This document shows, piece after piece, positions 42,591 through 50,240 of a DNA stretch of 64,000 nt. A program made the translations under genes and the position numbers. Numbering within the stretch: position 1 is the stretch's first letter; the number at the start of each line of letters is the position of its first letter. The stretch is from the NCBI RefSeq assembly GCF_030269665.1, contig NZ_BSTS01000020.1, forward strand, positions 56,332-120,331. Reading direction: 5' to 3'. The notes under the pieces were generated by a model. It saw only the letters and a program-made list of their open reading frames with translations, ran no database searches and was not told the DNA's origin. Source of the stretch: Actinomycetospora sp. NBRC 106375. Lineage in GTDB: Bacteria; Actinomycetota; Actinomycetes; Mycobacteriales; Pseudonocardiaceae.

Positions 42591-43184
42591 TCACGGGCGT
42601 CCGGCGGCGTCGCGCGCGGCCCGCTCGACGCGGTCGTGGTAACGCGCCCAGGTCCCGGCGTCGCCGGGGGCGAGGTTGTCGTTGCCCGGCTGCCGCCCGG
42701 CGGCGCCGTCGACCATCTCGCGGACGATGTCCGCGTGGCCCGCGTGCCGATGGGTCTCGGCCACGACGTGCACGAGCATCCCGTGCAGCGTCACCGGGTT
42801 CCGCTCGGCCGACCAGTGCACCACGTGGCCCGGCGCGTCGAGCGGCAGCGCCGCGATCGTCGCGTCGGCGTGCTCGGCGACGTGCCGGTACCGGGCGACG
42901 AGCTCCTCGCGGGACTCGTCGGCCCGCGCCCACATGTCGGCCGTCTCGTCGTCGCCGAGGTCGGACCAGCGCGGCGCGTCGGGCACGGGACGGTCGAACG
43001 TCGTGCCGAAGTACGCGGCCTCGACGAACGCGAGATGCTTGATCAGCCCGAGCAGGTTGGTGGCGGTCGGGGTGAGGGGGCGCCGGACGTCGTACTCACC
43101 CAGCCCGTCGAGCTTCCAGAGCACGGCCTCGCGGGCCTGGCGCAGCGCCCGGTGCAGGTGGTGCTTCGCGTTCTCGTCGTCCAC
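42591..43184 (-). CDS. DinB/DUF664-family protein
   Basis: A 197-residue four-helix DinB-type protein: HHLHRALRQAREAVLWKLDGLGEYDVRRPLTPTATNLLGLIKHLAFVEAAYFG with the first metal His (HLAFVE), a mid helix with HADATIAAL, and GMLVHVVAETHRHAGHADIVREMVDGA with the paired His ligands. DinB-like proteins bind a divalent metal and include thiol transferases. GTG 43184 is chosen; the frame upstream is Pro/Arg-rich noise. The substrate is not known. Confidence 0.85.
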   Translation of the reverse strand: MDDENAKHHLHRALRQAREAVLWKLDGLGEYDVRRPLTPTATNLLGLIKHLAFVEAAYFGTTFDRPVPDAPRWSDLGDDETADMWARADESREELVARYRHVAEHADATIAALPLDAPGHVVHWSAERNPVTLHGMLVHVVAETHRHAGHADIVREMVDGAAGRQPGNDNLAPGDAGTWARYHDRVERAARDAAGRP

Positions 43185-43249
43185 GGTGCGCAGCGTCTCA
43201 GCCGGAGCCCGGGGAGCTCCTGGGATTTCCGTGGGCCGTCGGGCGCCCG

Positions 43250-43708
43250 TCAGGACGGCACGAACCACGACGCCGCGGCCAGGGGCCCGGCCGCGTCGAG
43301 GGGGAGCGCGCGGAGGCCGTCGGCGAGGGCCGCGAAACCCTCGGGGCCGACGCGCGCCTCCCACGCCGAGCGCCGGCGCTCGAGGACCTCCGCCGAGATG
43401 CCCAGGACCTCGCGACCGCGTGGGGTCAGGGCCAGCAGGCGTCGGCGCGCGTCGCCGGGGTCGCCGGTGCGCTCGACGTAGCCGTGCCCGACGAGGAGAT
43501 CGGCCGTCTTGCCGGCCGCCTGCTTCGTGACGCCGAGACGGCCGGCCAGCTCCGATCCCGTGACCGGGCCCGGCGCGATCGCCTGGAGCGCGAAGCCGTG
43601 GGCGGGACGCACGTCGGGATGACCGCGCCGCGCGAGCTCGGCGTGCATCGCGTCGACGAGGTCGCGGAAGGCCGCGAGCAGCCGGAAGACGAGCTCGCCG
43701 CCGGACAT
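43250..43708 (-). CDS. MarR-family transcriptional regulator
   Basis: A 152-residue MarR protein: FALQAIAPGPVTGSELAGRLGVTKQAAGKTADLLVGHGYVERTGDPGDARRRLLALTPRG covers the winged helix. It is divergent from the cupin gene at 43774; a perfect 17-bp palindrome and further GTCAAC half sites lie between, so it likely represses the cupin gene. The start ATG 43708 lacks a strong RBS. Ligand unknown. Confidence 0.9.
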   Translation of the reverse strand: MSGGELVFRLLAAFRDLVDAMHAELARRGHPDVRPAHGFALQAIAPGPVTGSELAGRLGVTKQAAGKTADLLVGHGYVERTGDPGDARRRLLALTPRGREVLGISAEVLERRRSAWEARVGPEGFAALADGLRALPLDAAGPLAAASWFVPS

Positions 43709-43740
43709 CTGGACACGACGGTCAACTAAGTTTATGTTTT

Positions 43741-43757
43741 CGTCAACCACGTTGACG
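43741..43757. promoter_or_regulatory. MarR operator (palindrome)
   Basis: CGTCAAC (43741-43747) and GTTGACG (43751-43757) are perfect arms around CAC. A third half site, GTCAAC at 43721-43726, lies nearer the MarR gene. This is the divergent MarR/cupin intergenic region. Confidence 0.7.
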
Positions 43758-43773
43758 AGTCTAGGAGGACACC

Positions 43774-44151
43774 GTGAGCAGCGTGATCCGGCGCGCCGAC
43801 GCCCGGCGCACGAGCACCCCGAACGCGACCATGACGACGCTCGCGTCGCCGACCCAGGGCGCCTCCCGCCAGGCGCTGTGGCGTGTCGAGATGGCACTCG
43901 GGGCCGTGGGACCCGACCACGCGATGGCCGGCGAGCAGATCTGGAGCGTGGTCGCCGGCGGGGCGGCGGTCGAGGTGGCGGGCACGCGGCACGACCTCGC
44001 GCCGGGCGACACGCTCGTGCTGCCCGCGGACCTGCCCCGGCGCATCCATGCCGACACCGAGCGCGGGCTCGAGGCCGTCGTGACCGGCCCCGGCGACGAC
44101 GTCGCCTCGGGCCCGGGACGCGATCCCGTCGTGCCGCCCTGGATCGCGTGA
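43774..44151 (+). CDS. Small cupin protein
   Basis: A 125-residue protein with one cupin barrel: WRVEMALGAVGPDHAMAGEQIWSVVAGGAAVEVAGTRHDLAPGDTLVLPADLPRRIHADTERGLEAVVT. The His and Glu metal ligands (GPDHAMAGEQIW) and the second-motif His (RRIHAD) are present, so it could bind a metal. GTG 43774 follows AGGAGG. It is presumably repressed by the divergent MarR. Function unknown; small cupins often sense or bind small molecules. Confidence 0.83.
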   Translation: MSSVIRRADARRTSTPNATMTTLASPTQGASRQALWRVEMALGAVGPDHAMAGEQIWSVVAGGAAVEVAGTRHDLAPGDTLVLPADLPRRIHADTERGLEAVVTGPGDDVASGPGRDPVVPPWIA

Positions 44152-44157
44152 CGCCGG

Positions 44158-44526
44158 TCAGCTTCCCGGCCGGTAGGTGCCGAAGCTCCAGACGTTGTCC
44201 TCCGCGTCGACCGCCGCGTACTCGCGCGAGCCGTAGTCCTGATCGGTGAGGCCCATGATCACCTCCGCGCCCGCGGCCACAGCCCGGTCGTGGTGGGCGT
44301 CGACGTCGTCGACCACCGTGTAGATCACCGCGCGGCCGGTCGCGAACCGGTCGCCCTCGCGCCGGGGTCCGAGGAGCACCGCCCCGCCGTCGTGGACGAG
44401 CTCGGCGTGCTGCACGGTGCCGGCGTCGTCGCGGTGGGCGGCGGCGACGGTGAAGCCGAAGGCGTCGCGTAGCAGGGCGATGGCCTTGTCGGGGTCCTGG
44501 TAGCGCAGGGTGGGGAAGACGCTCAT
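44158..44526 (-). CDS. VOC/glyoxalase-family protein
   Basis: A 122-residue VOC protein: SVFPTLRYQDPDKAIALLRDAFGFTV, then HAELVHDGGAVLLGP, AVIYTVVDDVDAHHDRAVAAGAEVIMGLTDQDYGSREYAAVDAEDNVWSFG. The ATG at 44526 lies 7 nt after TAGCGT (44539-44534, minus strand), so it is probably leaderless, and the TAG of that -10 is also the stop of the upstream AraC gene. The AraC likely regulates it. It is 7 bp from the cupin stop (convergent). Confidence 0.87.
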   Translation of the reverse strand: MSVFPTLRYQDPDKAIALLRDAFGFTVAAAHRDDAGTVQHAELVHDGGAVLLGPRREGDRFATGRAVIYTVVDDVDAHHDRAVAAGAEVIMGLTDQDYGSREYAAVDAEDNVWSFGTYRPGS

Positions 44527-44536
44527 GGCGGGAACG

Positions 44537-45373
44537 CTAGGACCCGGGCGCACCGGCGTCTTGGACGTCGGGGAACCACTCGCGCAGGAACTCCCCGGGT
44601 GTGCAGCCGGCGAGGTCGCGGAACTCGCGCACCAGGTGGGAGTGGTCGGCGTACCCCGCGGCCGCTGCGACGTCGGTGATGCGCCGGTCGGTGGGCACGC
44701 GGGCGGGCCCGGTGCCGGGCGCCAGGAGCTCTGTGGCGTGGCGGAAGCGCAGGACCCGGCCGGTGACGGTCGGGGCGAGGCCGACCTGGCGGTGGAAGCG
44801 GGTCAGGAGGTGGCGGCGGCTCCAGCCGGTCTCCGCCGCGAGGTGACCGACGGGCACGCGACCGCGCGCGGCGTGCAGCCGTGACCAGGCGTGCGCGACC
44901 TCCGGGTCGGGGTCGAAGCGGTTGTCGGCCAGGAGGTCCCGGAGCGTCGCCGCGACGCGGGCGAAGCGCGCGTCCCAGGTCGCGGTCTCGGCGAGGCGGT
45001 CCGGCAGGGCCGTCAGCGCGGGAACCCCGAGGTCGTCGAGCGGCGGGGCGTGGCGGGCGAGCTCGACGCCGTCGCGGCCCAGCAGGCGCGCGGCCCCGAG
45101 CGGGGTGAGGTCCACCTGGACGCCGCGCTGGTGACCGGTGAACGCGGTCCGGGCCCAGCCGTCGTCGAGCCCGGCGAGGAACGCGCGCTGCCAGAGCGGG
45201 CCGGCCGGGCCCTCGACGCGCAGCGGGTCGCCCCAGGCGAGGATGAGCGTGCAGCCGCCGGTCGGGGTCTCGCGGCGGACGACGGGGGCGGCGCTCGCGC
45301 GCTCGTCGTAGCCCGCCATCCCCGTCACGACGCCCGCCAGCCCGGCCGGAGCGCGCTGGGGCAGGTGAGCCAC
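44537..45373 (-). CDS. AraC-family transcriptional regulator
   Basis: A 278-residue AraC protein. The N-terminal domain (about residues 1-150) holds TLILAWGDPLRVEGPAG and QVDLTPLGAARLLG. The C-terminal HTH pair is VPVGHLAAETGWSRRHLLTRFHRQVGLAPTVTGRVLRFRHATELL and ITDVAAAAGYADHSHLVREFRDLAGCTPGEFLRE. GTG 45373 is 47 bp from the divergent monooxygenase gene start, and TTGGCAG/CTGCCAA forms a palindrome in between, so it likely controls both. Confidence 0.9.
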   Translation of the reverse strand: MAHLPQRAPAGLAGVVTGMAGYDERASAAPVVRRETPTGGCTLILAWGDPLRVEGPAGPLWQRAFLAGLDDGWARTAFTGHQRGVQVDLTPLGAARLLGRDGVELARHAPPLDDLGVPALTALPDRLAETATWDARFARVAATLRDLLADNRFDPDPEVAHAWSRLHAARGRVPVGHLAAETGWSRRHLLTRFHRQVGLAPTVTGRVLRFRHATELLAPGTGPARVPTDRRITDVAAAAGYADHSHLVREFRDLAGCTPGEFLREWFPDVQDAGAPGS

Positions 45374-45374
45374 G

Positions 45375-45413
45375 TTGGCAGCCTGCCAAAAAAGGCCGTC
45401 GAACGGCTACCGT
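45375..45413. promoter_or_regulatory. AraC/monooxygenase intergenic palindrome and -10 box
   Basis: TTGGCAG (45375-45381) and CTGCCAA (45383-45389) are perfect arms around one C. On the plus strand TACCGT (45408-45413) lies 7 nt before GTG 45421, a leaderless -10. Confidence 0.6.
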
Positions 45414-45420
45414 CCGGGCC

Positions 45421-46929
45421 GTGACGGGACCGGACGGAACACTCCAGACGCGGGTCGTGGTCGTGGGCGCGGGCTTCGGCGGGATCGCCGCGGCGATCGA
45501 GCTGCGCAGCCACGGGATCACCGATGTCGTGATCCTCGACAGTGCCCCCGAGATCGGCGGCACCTGGTACTACAACAGCTATCCCGGCGCGGCCTGCGAC
45601 GTCCCGAGCCACCTCTACTCGTTCTCGTTCGCCCAGCGCAGCGACTGGTCGCGCCTGTGCTCGCCGCAGTCGGAGATCCTCTCCTACCTCCAGGGCGTCG
45701 CCAAGGAGTACGGGCTCGGCGAGGTGTTCGTGCCCTCGGTGCGCGTGTCGGCGGCACGGCTCGACGAGGCGACGATGACGTGGACCGTCGAGGCCGAGGA
45801 CGGACGCACCTGGCAGGCCGACGCCGTCGTGCTGGCCACCGGGCAGCTGAACACCCCGGCCATCCCGCCGATCCCCGGGGCGGGCTCCTTCGCCGGCCCG
45901 GCCATGCACTCCGCGCGCTGGGACCACGACGTCGACCTGCACGGCCGGCGCGTCGCGGTGGTCGGGACGGGCGCGAGCGCGGTGCAGTTCGTGCCGGCCA
46001 TCGCGCCCGAGGTCGGGCACATGACCGTCTTCCAGCGCAGCGGCAACTGGTTCTTCCCACGCAAGAACCGGTTCTACCCGCGCTGGCTGCACGCGTTGTT
46101 CGCGCGGTTCCCGGCGGTGATCCGGGCGCGGCGGTTCTTCCTCAAGGGCTATCTCGAGATGCTCACGATCATGATCCGCCACCCGCGGACGGCGGGGCGC
46201 CTCGGCCGGGTCTACTCGACGCTGTTCATGCGGCGTCAGCTGCGCGACCCCGAGGTGCGCCGCAAGGCCTGGCCGGACTACACGTTCGGCTGCAAACGGA
46301 TCCTGTTCAGCTCGCACTACCTGCCCGCCCTCGAGCGCGACAACGTCGAGCTCGTCACCGACCGGGTCACCGAGATCCTCCCCGACGGCGTCCGCACCGA
46401 GGACGGGCGCCACCACCCCGCCGACGTGCTCATCTGGGGCACCGGGTTCCGCACGACCGAGTTCATGTTCCCCATGGACGTCGTCGGCCGGGAGGGGCGG
46501 ACGCTGCAGCAGGAGTGGGGCGACGGGGCGCACGCGCACCTGGGGATGACCGTGCCCGGCTTCCCGTCGCTGTTCGTGCTCTACGGGCCGAACACCAACA
46601 CCTCCGGCGGCTCGATCATCGTCTTCCTCGAGGCGCAGGTCGCGTACGTGCGCCAGGCGCTCGAGGAGACAGCGCGCCGACGGGCGGCCGCGCTGGAGGT
46701 GCGCCGCGACGTCGAGCAGGCGTTCGACGCCCGCCTCCAGGCCGAGTTCGAGGGCACGGCCTGGACCCGCTGCGACTCCTGGTACCGCGACGCGTCCGGC
46801 CGGATCGTCGCCAACTGGCCGCGCTACATGGAGGAGTACGTCCGCGCGGTCGCCCGGGTCGAGCCGACCGACTTCGACTTCGTGCCCCGCGAGTTGTCCA
46901 CAGGTCGTGTCCACAGTGGGGACGAATGA
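45421..46929 (+). CDS. Flavin-containing Baeyer-Villiger-type monooxygenase (second copy)
   Basis: A 502-residue BVMO. FAD motif GAGFGG at residues 16-21, the YPGAACDVPSHLYS active-site region (about 57-70), the BVMO fingerprint FAGPAMHSARWD (about 157-168), the second nucleotide motif GTGASA (about 182) and LYGPNTNTSGGS near residue 388. It converts a ketone to an ester or lactone with NADPH and O2. The start GTG 45421 is leaderless. It resembles the enzyme at 6043-7548 and may act on a related ketone, but is controlled by AraC rather than SARP. Confidence 0.92.
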   Translation: MTGPDGTLQTRVVVVGAGFGGIAAAIELRSHGITDVVILDSAPEIGGTWYYNSYPGAACDVPSHLYSFSFAQRSDWSRLCSPQSEILSYLQGVAKEYGLGEVFVPSVRVSAARLDEATMTWTVEAEDGRTWQADAVVLATGQLNTPAIPPIPGAGSFAGPAMHSARWDHDVDLHGRRVAVVGTGASAVQFVPAIAPEVGHMTVFQRSGNWFFPRKNRFYPRWLHALFARFPAVIRARRFFLKGYLEMLTIMIRHPRTAGRLGRVYSTLFMRRQLRDPEVRRKAWPDYTFGCKRILFSSHYLPALERDNVELVTDRVTEILPDGVRTEDGRHHPADVLIWGTGFRTTEFMFPMDVVGREGRTLQQEWGDGAHAHLGMTVPGFPSLFVLYGPNTNTSGGSIIVFLEAQVAYVRQALEETARRRAAALEVRRDVEQAFDARLQAEFEGTAWTRCDSWYRDASGRIVANWPRYMEEYVRAVARVEPTDFDFVPRELSTGRVHSGDE

Positions 46930-46966
46930 CACCGGTGTCATTTCGGCTGGTGAACCGGCCGGTGTC

Positions 46967-46972
46967 TAGGGT
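46967..46972 (+). promoter_or_regulatory. -10 box of map
   Basis: TAGGGT lies 6 nt upstream of ATG 46979; no RBS is present, so the map transcript is likely leaderless. Confidence 0.5.
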
Positions 46973-46978
46973 CGGGTC

Positions 46979-47764
46979 ATGCTGCGGCGCGCCGAGATCG
47001 AGCTCAAGTCCCCCGGCGAGGTGGACGCCATGCGCGAGGCGGGTCGCGTCGTCGCGCGCTGCCTCGACGCGGTGCGCGCGGCCGCCGTGCCGGGGACGTC
47101 GCTGAAGGAGCTCGACGACGTCGCGCACGCCGTCATGCAGGATCACGGTGCGGTCCCGGCTTTCCTCGACTACCACCCGCACTTCGCGCCCTCGCCGTTC
47201 CCGGGCGTGATCTGCGCGAGCGTCAACGACGCCGTCGTCCACGCCATCCCGGGCCCGTACCGGCTCGCCGACGGCGACCTGCTGAGCATCGACTGCGGCG
47301 CGTTCCTCGACGGCTGGTGCGGCGACGCGGCGTTCAGCGCGGTCGTGGGCGACGCCCCGTACCCGGCCGACCTCGACCTCATCGCGACCACCGAGCGCGC
47401 GCTGCACGCGGGGATCGCGGCGGCGGTGCCGGGCGGGAAGCTCGGGGACATCGGGGCCGCGATCAGCGCCGTCGCGCGCGAACCCGGCTACGGGATGCTC
47501 GCCGACCACGGGGGGCACGGCATCGGGCGGGCCATGCACATGGCGCCCCACGTGCCCAACGAGGGCCGCGCCGGGCGCGGGCTGCGGCTACGACCCGGCC
47601 TGGTGATCGCGATCGAGCCGATGCTGCACGCCGGCGGCGGCGACGACTACGTCCACGACGACGACGGGTGGACCCTGCGCACCGCCGACGGCAGCCGCGC
47701 CGCGCACGCCGAGCACACGATCGCGATCACCGACGACGGCCCGCGGGTGCTCACCCTCGCGTGA
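46979..47764 (+). CDS. map: Methionine aminopeptidase type I
   Basis: A 261-residue enzyme that removes the initiator Met. The pita-bread fold is visible: AEIELKSPGEVDAMREAGRVVARCLDAV, CASVNDAVVHAIPG (VNDxVxHGxP-like), the metal ligands in LLSIDCGAFLDGWCGDAAFS (two Asp), GHGIGRAMHMAPHVPN (His) and the Glu pair in LVIAIEPML and AHAEHTIAI. The gene is leaderless. Its stop codon is part of a symmetrical hairpin shared with the convergent hypothetical gene. Confidence 0.95.
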   Translation: MLRRAEIELKSPGEVDAMREAGRVVARCLDAVRAAAVPGTSLKELDDVAHAVMQDHGAVPAFLDYHPHFAPSPFPGVICASVNDAVVHAIPGPYRLADGDLLSIDCGAFLDGWCGDAAFSAVVGDAPYPADLDLIATTERALHAGIAAAVPGGKLGDIGAAISAVAREPGYGMLADHGGHGIGRAMHMAPHVPNEGRAGRGLRLRPGLVIAIEPMLHAGGGDDYVHDDDGWTLRTADGSRAAHAEHTIAITDDGPRVLTLA

Positions 47765-47784
47765 GGTGCGCTGGGCGCACCTCA
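47762..47784. terminator. Bidirectional terminator hairpin containing both stop codons
   Basis: TGAGGTGCGC and GCGCACCTCA form a perfect 10-bp stem around TGG. The first TGA (47762-47764) ends map, and the last TCA (47782-47784) is the complement of the convergent gene's stop. No T-tract. Confidence 0.6.
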
Positions 47785-48420
47785 GGCCTGGCTGGAGGCG
47801 CGGTCCTGCTGGCCGGTGTCCTGGTCGTCCTGCTGCGAGGAGCCCTGGGACGCTCCGTCGCGCGGGGCGTCGGCACGCTCGCGGTGCGCCTGCTCCCACT
47901 CGGAGTCGTCGCGGGCGCCGTCCTGCCCGCCGTCGGACTGCGGCTTGCGTCGCGCGCTGCGGCGGTCGAGACGGTGCAGCAGGCCGTTGCCGTCGCGGCC
48001 CCAGTGGCTGCCGTGGGAGTCGGTGAACCGCATCTCCGGGACGGCGGGAGCCGAGTACAGCTCGTCGCGGCTGACCTCGTCCGCGCCGAACGGCAGCGAG
48101 TGGATCTGGTCGCTCTGCGGGGGCAGCAGGGCCATCGAGACGCTGTGCTGCTCGTCGCTCGAGGGCAGGCTGAACAGGCAGCGGACCTGGAAGACCGGCG
48201 AGTCGCCCCCGTTGTGGACGCACAGGACGTAGTCCTCGTCGCGGTCGTGGCTCTCGCCCTCGTCGAGCCACGCCGTCACCCCCTGGGCCTGCTGCTCCTG
48301 GCGGACCTCGACCTGGTCCTTGCGGTTGAGCAGCATGATCCAGACGTAGGCGGCGAAGCCGAGCAGCGAGCCGGCACTGCCGACCGCCGACACCCACTGC
48401 GCGGCGATCTGGGAGCTCAT
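47782..48420 (-). CDS. Hypothetical single-pass membrane protein
   Basis: A 212-residue protein. An N-terminal membrane helix (WVSAVGSAGSLLGFAAYVWIMLL, about residues 9-31) precedes an RKDQVEVRQEQQAQG segment, then a soluble beta-rich domain (YVLCVHNGGDSPVFQVRCLFSLPS), and a strongly charged Gln/Asp/Arg-rich tail. No family is recognised. The frame is complete and starts MSSQIAAQW at ATG 48420. It ends inside the hairpin shared with map. Confidence 0.65.
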   Translation of the reverse strand: MSSQIAAQWVSAVGSAGSLLGFAAYVWIMLLNRKDQVEVRQEQQAQGVTAWLDEGESHDRDEDYVLCVHNGGDSPVFQVRCLFSLPSSDEQHSVSMALLPPQSDQIHSLPFGADEVSRDELYSAPAVPEMRFTDSHGSHWGRDGNGLLHRLDRRSARRKPQSDGGQDGARDDSEWEQAHRERADAPRDGASQGSSQQDDQDTGQQDRASSQA

Positions 48421-48503
48421 CGGTGGCCGTCCTCCCGGACGGTGGACTGGGGAGTCACGAGCGAGGAGGTGCCCGAAACGGACGCCGTCTACGCTCCGGC
48501 GAC

Positions 48504-49052
48504 GTGACCGCCGAGCCGACCCGTACCCCCGCCCCGGACCCGCCGCGGCCCACGCCGCCGGCCGACGCGTCGCCGGGCGCGCTCGTGCGGTGGACGATCG
48601 ACGTGATCAACGCTCACGACGCCGCCGCGCTGCGTCAGGTGTTCTCCGCGGACACCCGCGAGCGCTTCCCGAACCGGACCGTGCGCGGGGCCGACGATCT
48701 CGTCGCGTGGTGGGAGGGCGTGTTCGCCGCGGTGCCCGACCTCGCGATGACGATCGAGGGCCTGTCGGAGAACCCCGCCGAGGACGGCGGCGAGGTGTTC
48801 CTGCGGTGGCGGCTCTCCGGTCACCACACCGGCGGCGAGTGGGAGGGCATCGCCCCGACCGGCGCGCGCGTCGACCTCGACGGGATGGACCACGTCGTGG
48901 TCGCCGACGGTCGGGTGATCAGCAACTTCGTGATCTTCGACCAGATGCAGTTCGCCCGGCAGGTCGGGCTGCTCCCCGCCGACGGGTCACGTCTCGACGT
49001 CGGCCTCAAGAGCGCCTTCAACGTGCTGGCGCGCCGCCGGCGCGGGCGCTGA
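48504..49052 (+). CDS. SnoaL-like/NTF2-fold protein
   Basis: A 182-residue protein. Residues about 25-150 match the SnoaL-like polyketide cyclase/NTF2 fold: LVRWTIDVINAHDAAALRQVFSADTRERFP, VAWWEGVFAAVPDLAMTIEGL, EVFLRWRLSGHHTGGEWEGIAPTGARVDLDGMDHVVVADGRVISNFVIFD. GTG 48504 lies 8 nt after TACGCT, so it may be leaderless; the longer frame upstream is noise. Such proteins catalyse aldol or hydrolytic reactions or bind small ligands; no substrate is indicated. Confidence 0.82.
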   Translation: MTAEPTRTPAPDPPRPTPPADASPGALVRWTIDVINAHDAAALRQVFSADTRERFPNRTVRGADDLVAWWEGVFAAVPDLAMTIEGLSENPAEDGGEVFLRWRLSGHHTGGEWEGIAPTGARVDLDGMDHVVVADGRVISNFVIFDQMQFARQVGLLPADGSRLDVGLKSAFNVLARRRRGR

Positions 49053-49062
49053 GCGTCCGGGG

Positions 49063-49305
49063 CTAGCTGCTCTTCGCGTCCTTGCCGTCCTTGCGGGTCC
49101 GTCCCTGCGTGCCGCCCCGGCCGCGGAACTCCACGCCCGCGTCGACCAGCAGCCGCCGTACGCGCCCGATGCTGTAGCCCGTGTCGGCGCAGATCTCACG
49201 GATGCTGGCGCCCTTCTGATACCGCTTCAGCAGCTCGTTGCCCAGCTTGGTGCGCTCCGCCCCCGTCACCCGCTGGTTGCGCGCCAGCTCCGGTGTCTTC
49301 GCCAT
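49063..49305 (-). CDS. Small helix-turn-helix DNA-binding protein
   Basis: An 80-residue protein: AKTPELARNQRVTGAERTKLGNELLKRYQKGASIREICADTGYSIGRVRRLLVDAGVEFRGRGG, with an HTH at about residues 38-58 and a basic Arg/Lys tail. It is the common small actinobacterial HTH protein. ATG 49305 is chosen; the 31 codons upstream are unlikely to be coding. It lies 150 bp downstream of the methyltransferase gene on the same strand and ends 10 bp from the SnoaL-like gene. A role in controlling the R-M genes is possible but unproven. Confidence 0.82.
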   Translation of the reverse strand: MAKTPELARNQRVTGAERTKLGNELLKRYQKGASIREICADTGYSIGRVRRLLVDAGVEFRGRGGTQGRTRKDGKDAKSS

Positions 49306-49455
49306 GCGCGGAAGTATCACAGCGCGTGGCCGAATGCCGCCACTATCGATGATTACCGCTGAGTCAAGCGGTCGGACGCGTACTGCGAACGAGATCATGG
49401 TCCGTCTGTCGGGCCAGCGAACTGACGCACCGTGACTGAATTGTGCGCTCCTGTA

Positions 49456-50151
49456 CTACCTGTAAGCGGGGTACTGGCGCCCCCGCGGAGCAACGTCGGC
49501 GGCGGACTCCGCGCCCCAGCTCGTCCACCCGGGCCGGGCGTAGCGGGCGAACATCTCGAGATACGGGCCGGGGGAGCAGGCCTCGATGAGGTCGTAGGCC
49601 TCCTCGGGCTTGCGGGAGTGCTCCCGCTTGCGTGTCTCGATCATGTTCACCTGCCGGCGACCCGGCTCGAGCGTGCGCAGCGAGCCCCGGACGCCGAAGA
49701 GGATCAGTTCGGTGACATTGCGGAAGTAGAACCCGACACCCCGGCCGTCCGGGCCGCCGTCCTTGCGGCGCTTGGCCCAGACCAGGTTGCTGACGTAGCG
49801 GAAACCCCACCCCTGCATGACGGCCAACCCCTCGGGGAGCAGGGCGTTCGGCACCCAGAGGTAGAGGTGGGCGTTGGCGGACACCACGTCGGCCACCGGG
49901 AGGCGGGCGATCTCGTCGGCCGTCATCGTGTCGTAGCGGTCGAGCCGCCGGTGCTCGGGCGCGACCTTGCCGGTGCGGTTGGTGAAGCGCCACGGCGGGT
50001 CGGCGTAGACGCAGGACCACCCGCCCGCCGTGCGGGGCAGCGCCACGTCCTCCAGGGGCGTCGCGTCCACGCGCAGGGGTTCCGCGCGCCGCGCCCGCGT
50101 CGCGTCGGGTGCTGCGTGTCCGTCGGTGCCGGCGTCCGCCGCCAGGGTCAT
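49456..50151 (-). CDS. MT-A70-family adenine-N6 DNA methyltransferase
   Basis: A 231-residue methyltransferase with the MT-A70 core: WSCVYADPPWRF (catalytic DPPW), HLYLWVPNALLPEGLAVMQGWGFRYVSNLVWAKRRKD, FYFRNVTELILFGVRG, KPEEAYDLIEACSPGPYLEMFARYARPGWTSWGAE. DPPW enzymes of this group methylate adenine N6. ATG 50151 is preceded by GAGGAGG with 9 nt spacing; GTG 50244, which overlaps the endonuclease stop (GTGA), is an alternative. Next to a BglII-like endonuclease, so this is likely the modification partner. Confidence 0.88.
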   Translation of the reverse strand: MTLAADAGTDGHAAPDATRARRAEPLRVDATPLEDVALPRTAGGWSCVYADPPWRFTNRTGKVAPEHRRLDRYDTMTADEIARLPVADVVSANAHLYLWVPNALLPEGLAVMQGWGFRYVSNLVWAKRRKDGGPDGRGVGFYFRNVTELILFGVRGSLRTLEPGRRQVNMIETRKREHSRKPEEAYDLIEACSPGPYLEMFARYARPGWTSWGAESAADVAPRGRQYPAYR

Positions 50152-50160
50152 CGCTTCGGG

Positions 50161-50194
50161 CCTCCTCGCCGTGGTCGGGGCGGGCGGGACGCTA
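50161..50194 (-). promoter_or_regulatory. Possible own promoter and RBS of the methyltransferase gene
   Basis: TAGCGT (50194-50189, minus strand) followed by GAGGAGG (50167-50161) 9 nt before ATG 50151. A separate start for the methylase would protect host DNA before the endonuclease accumulates. Confidence 0.4.
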
Positions 50195-50240
50195 GCGCCG
50201 GGGTCCGACAGCCCGGGATTCTCCGTGCCTCCCGTGTCGG

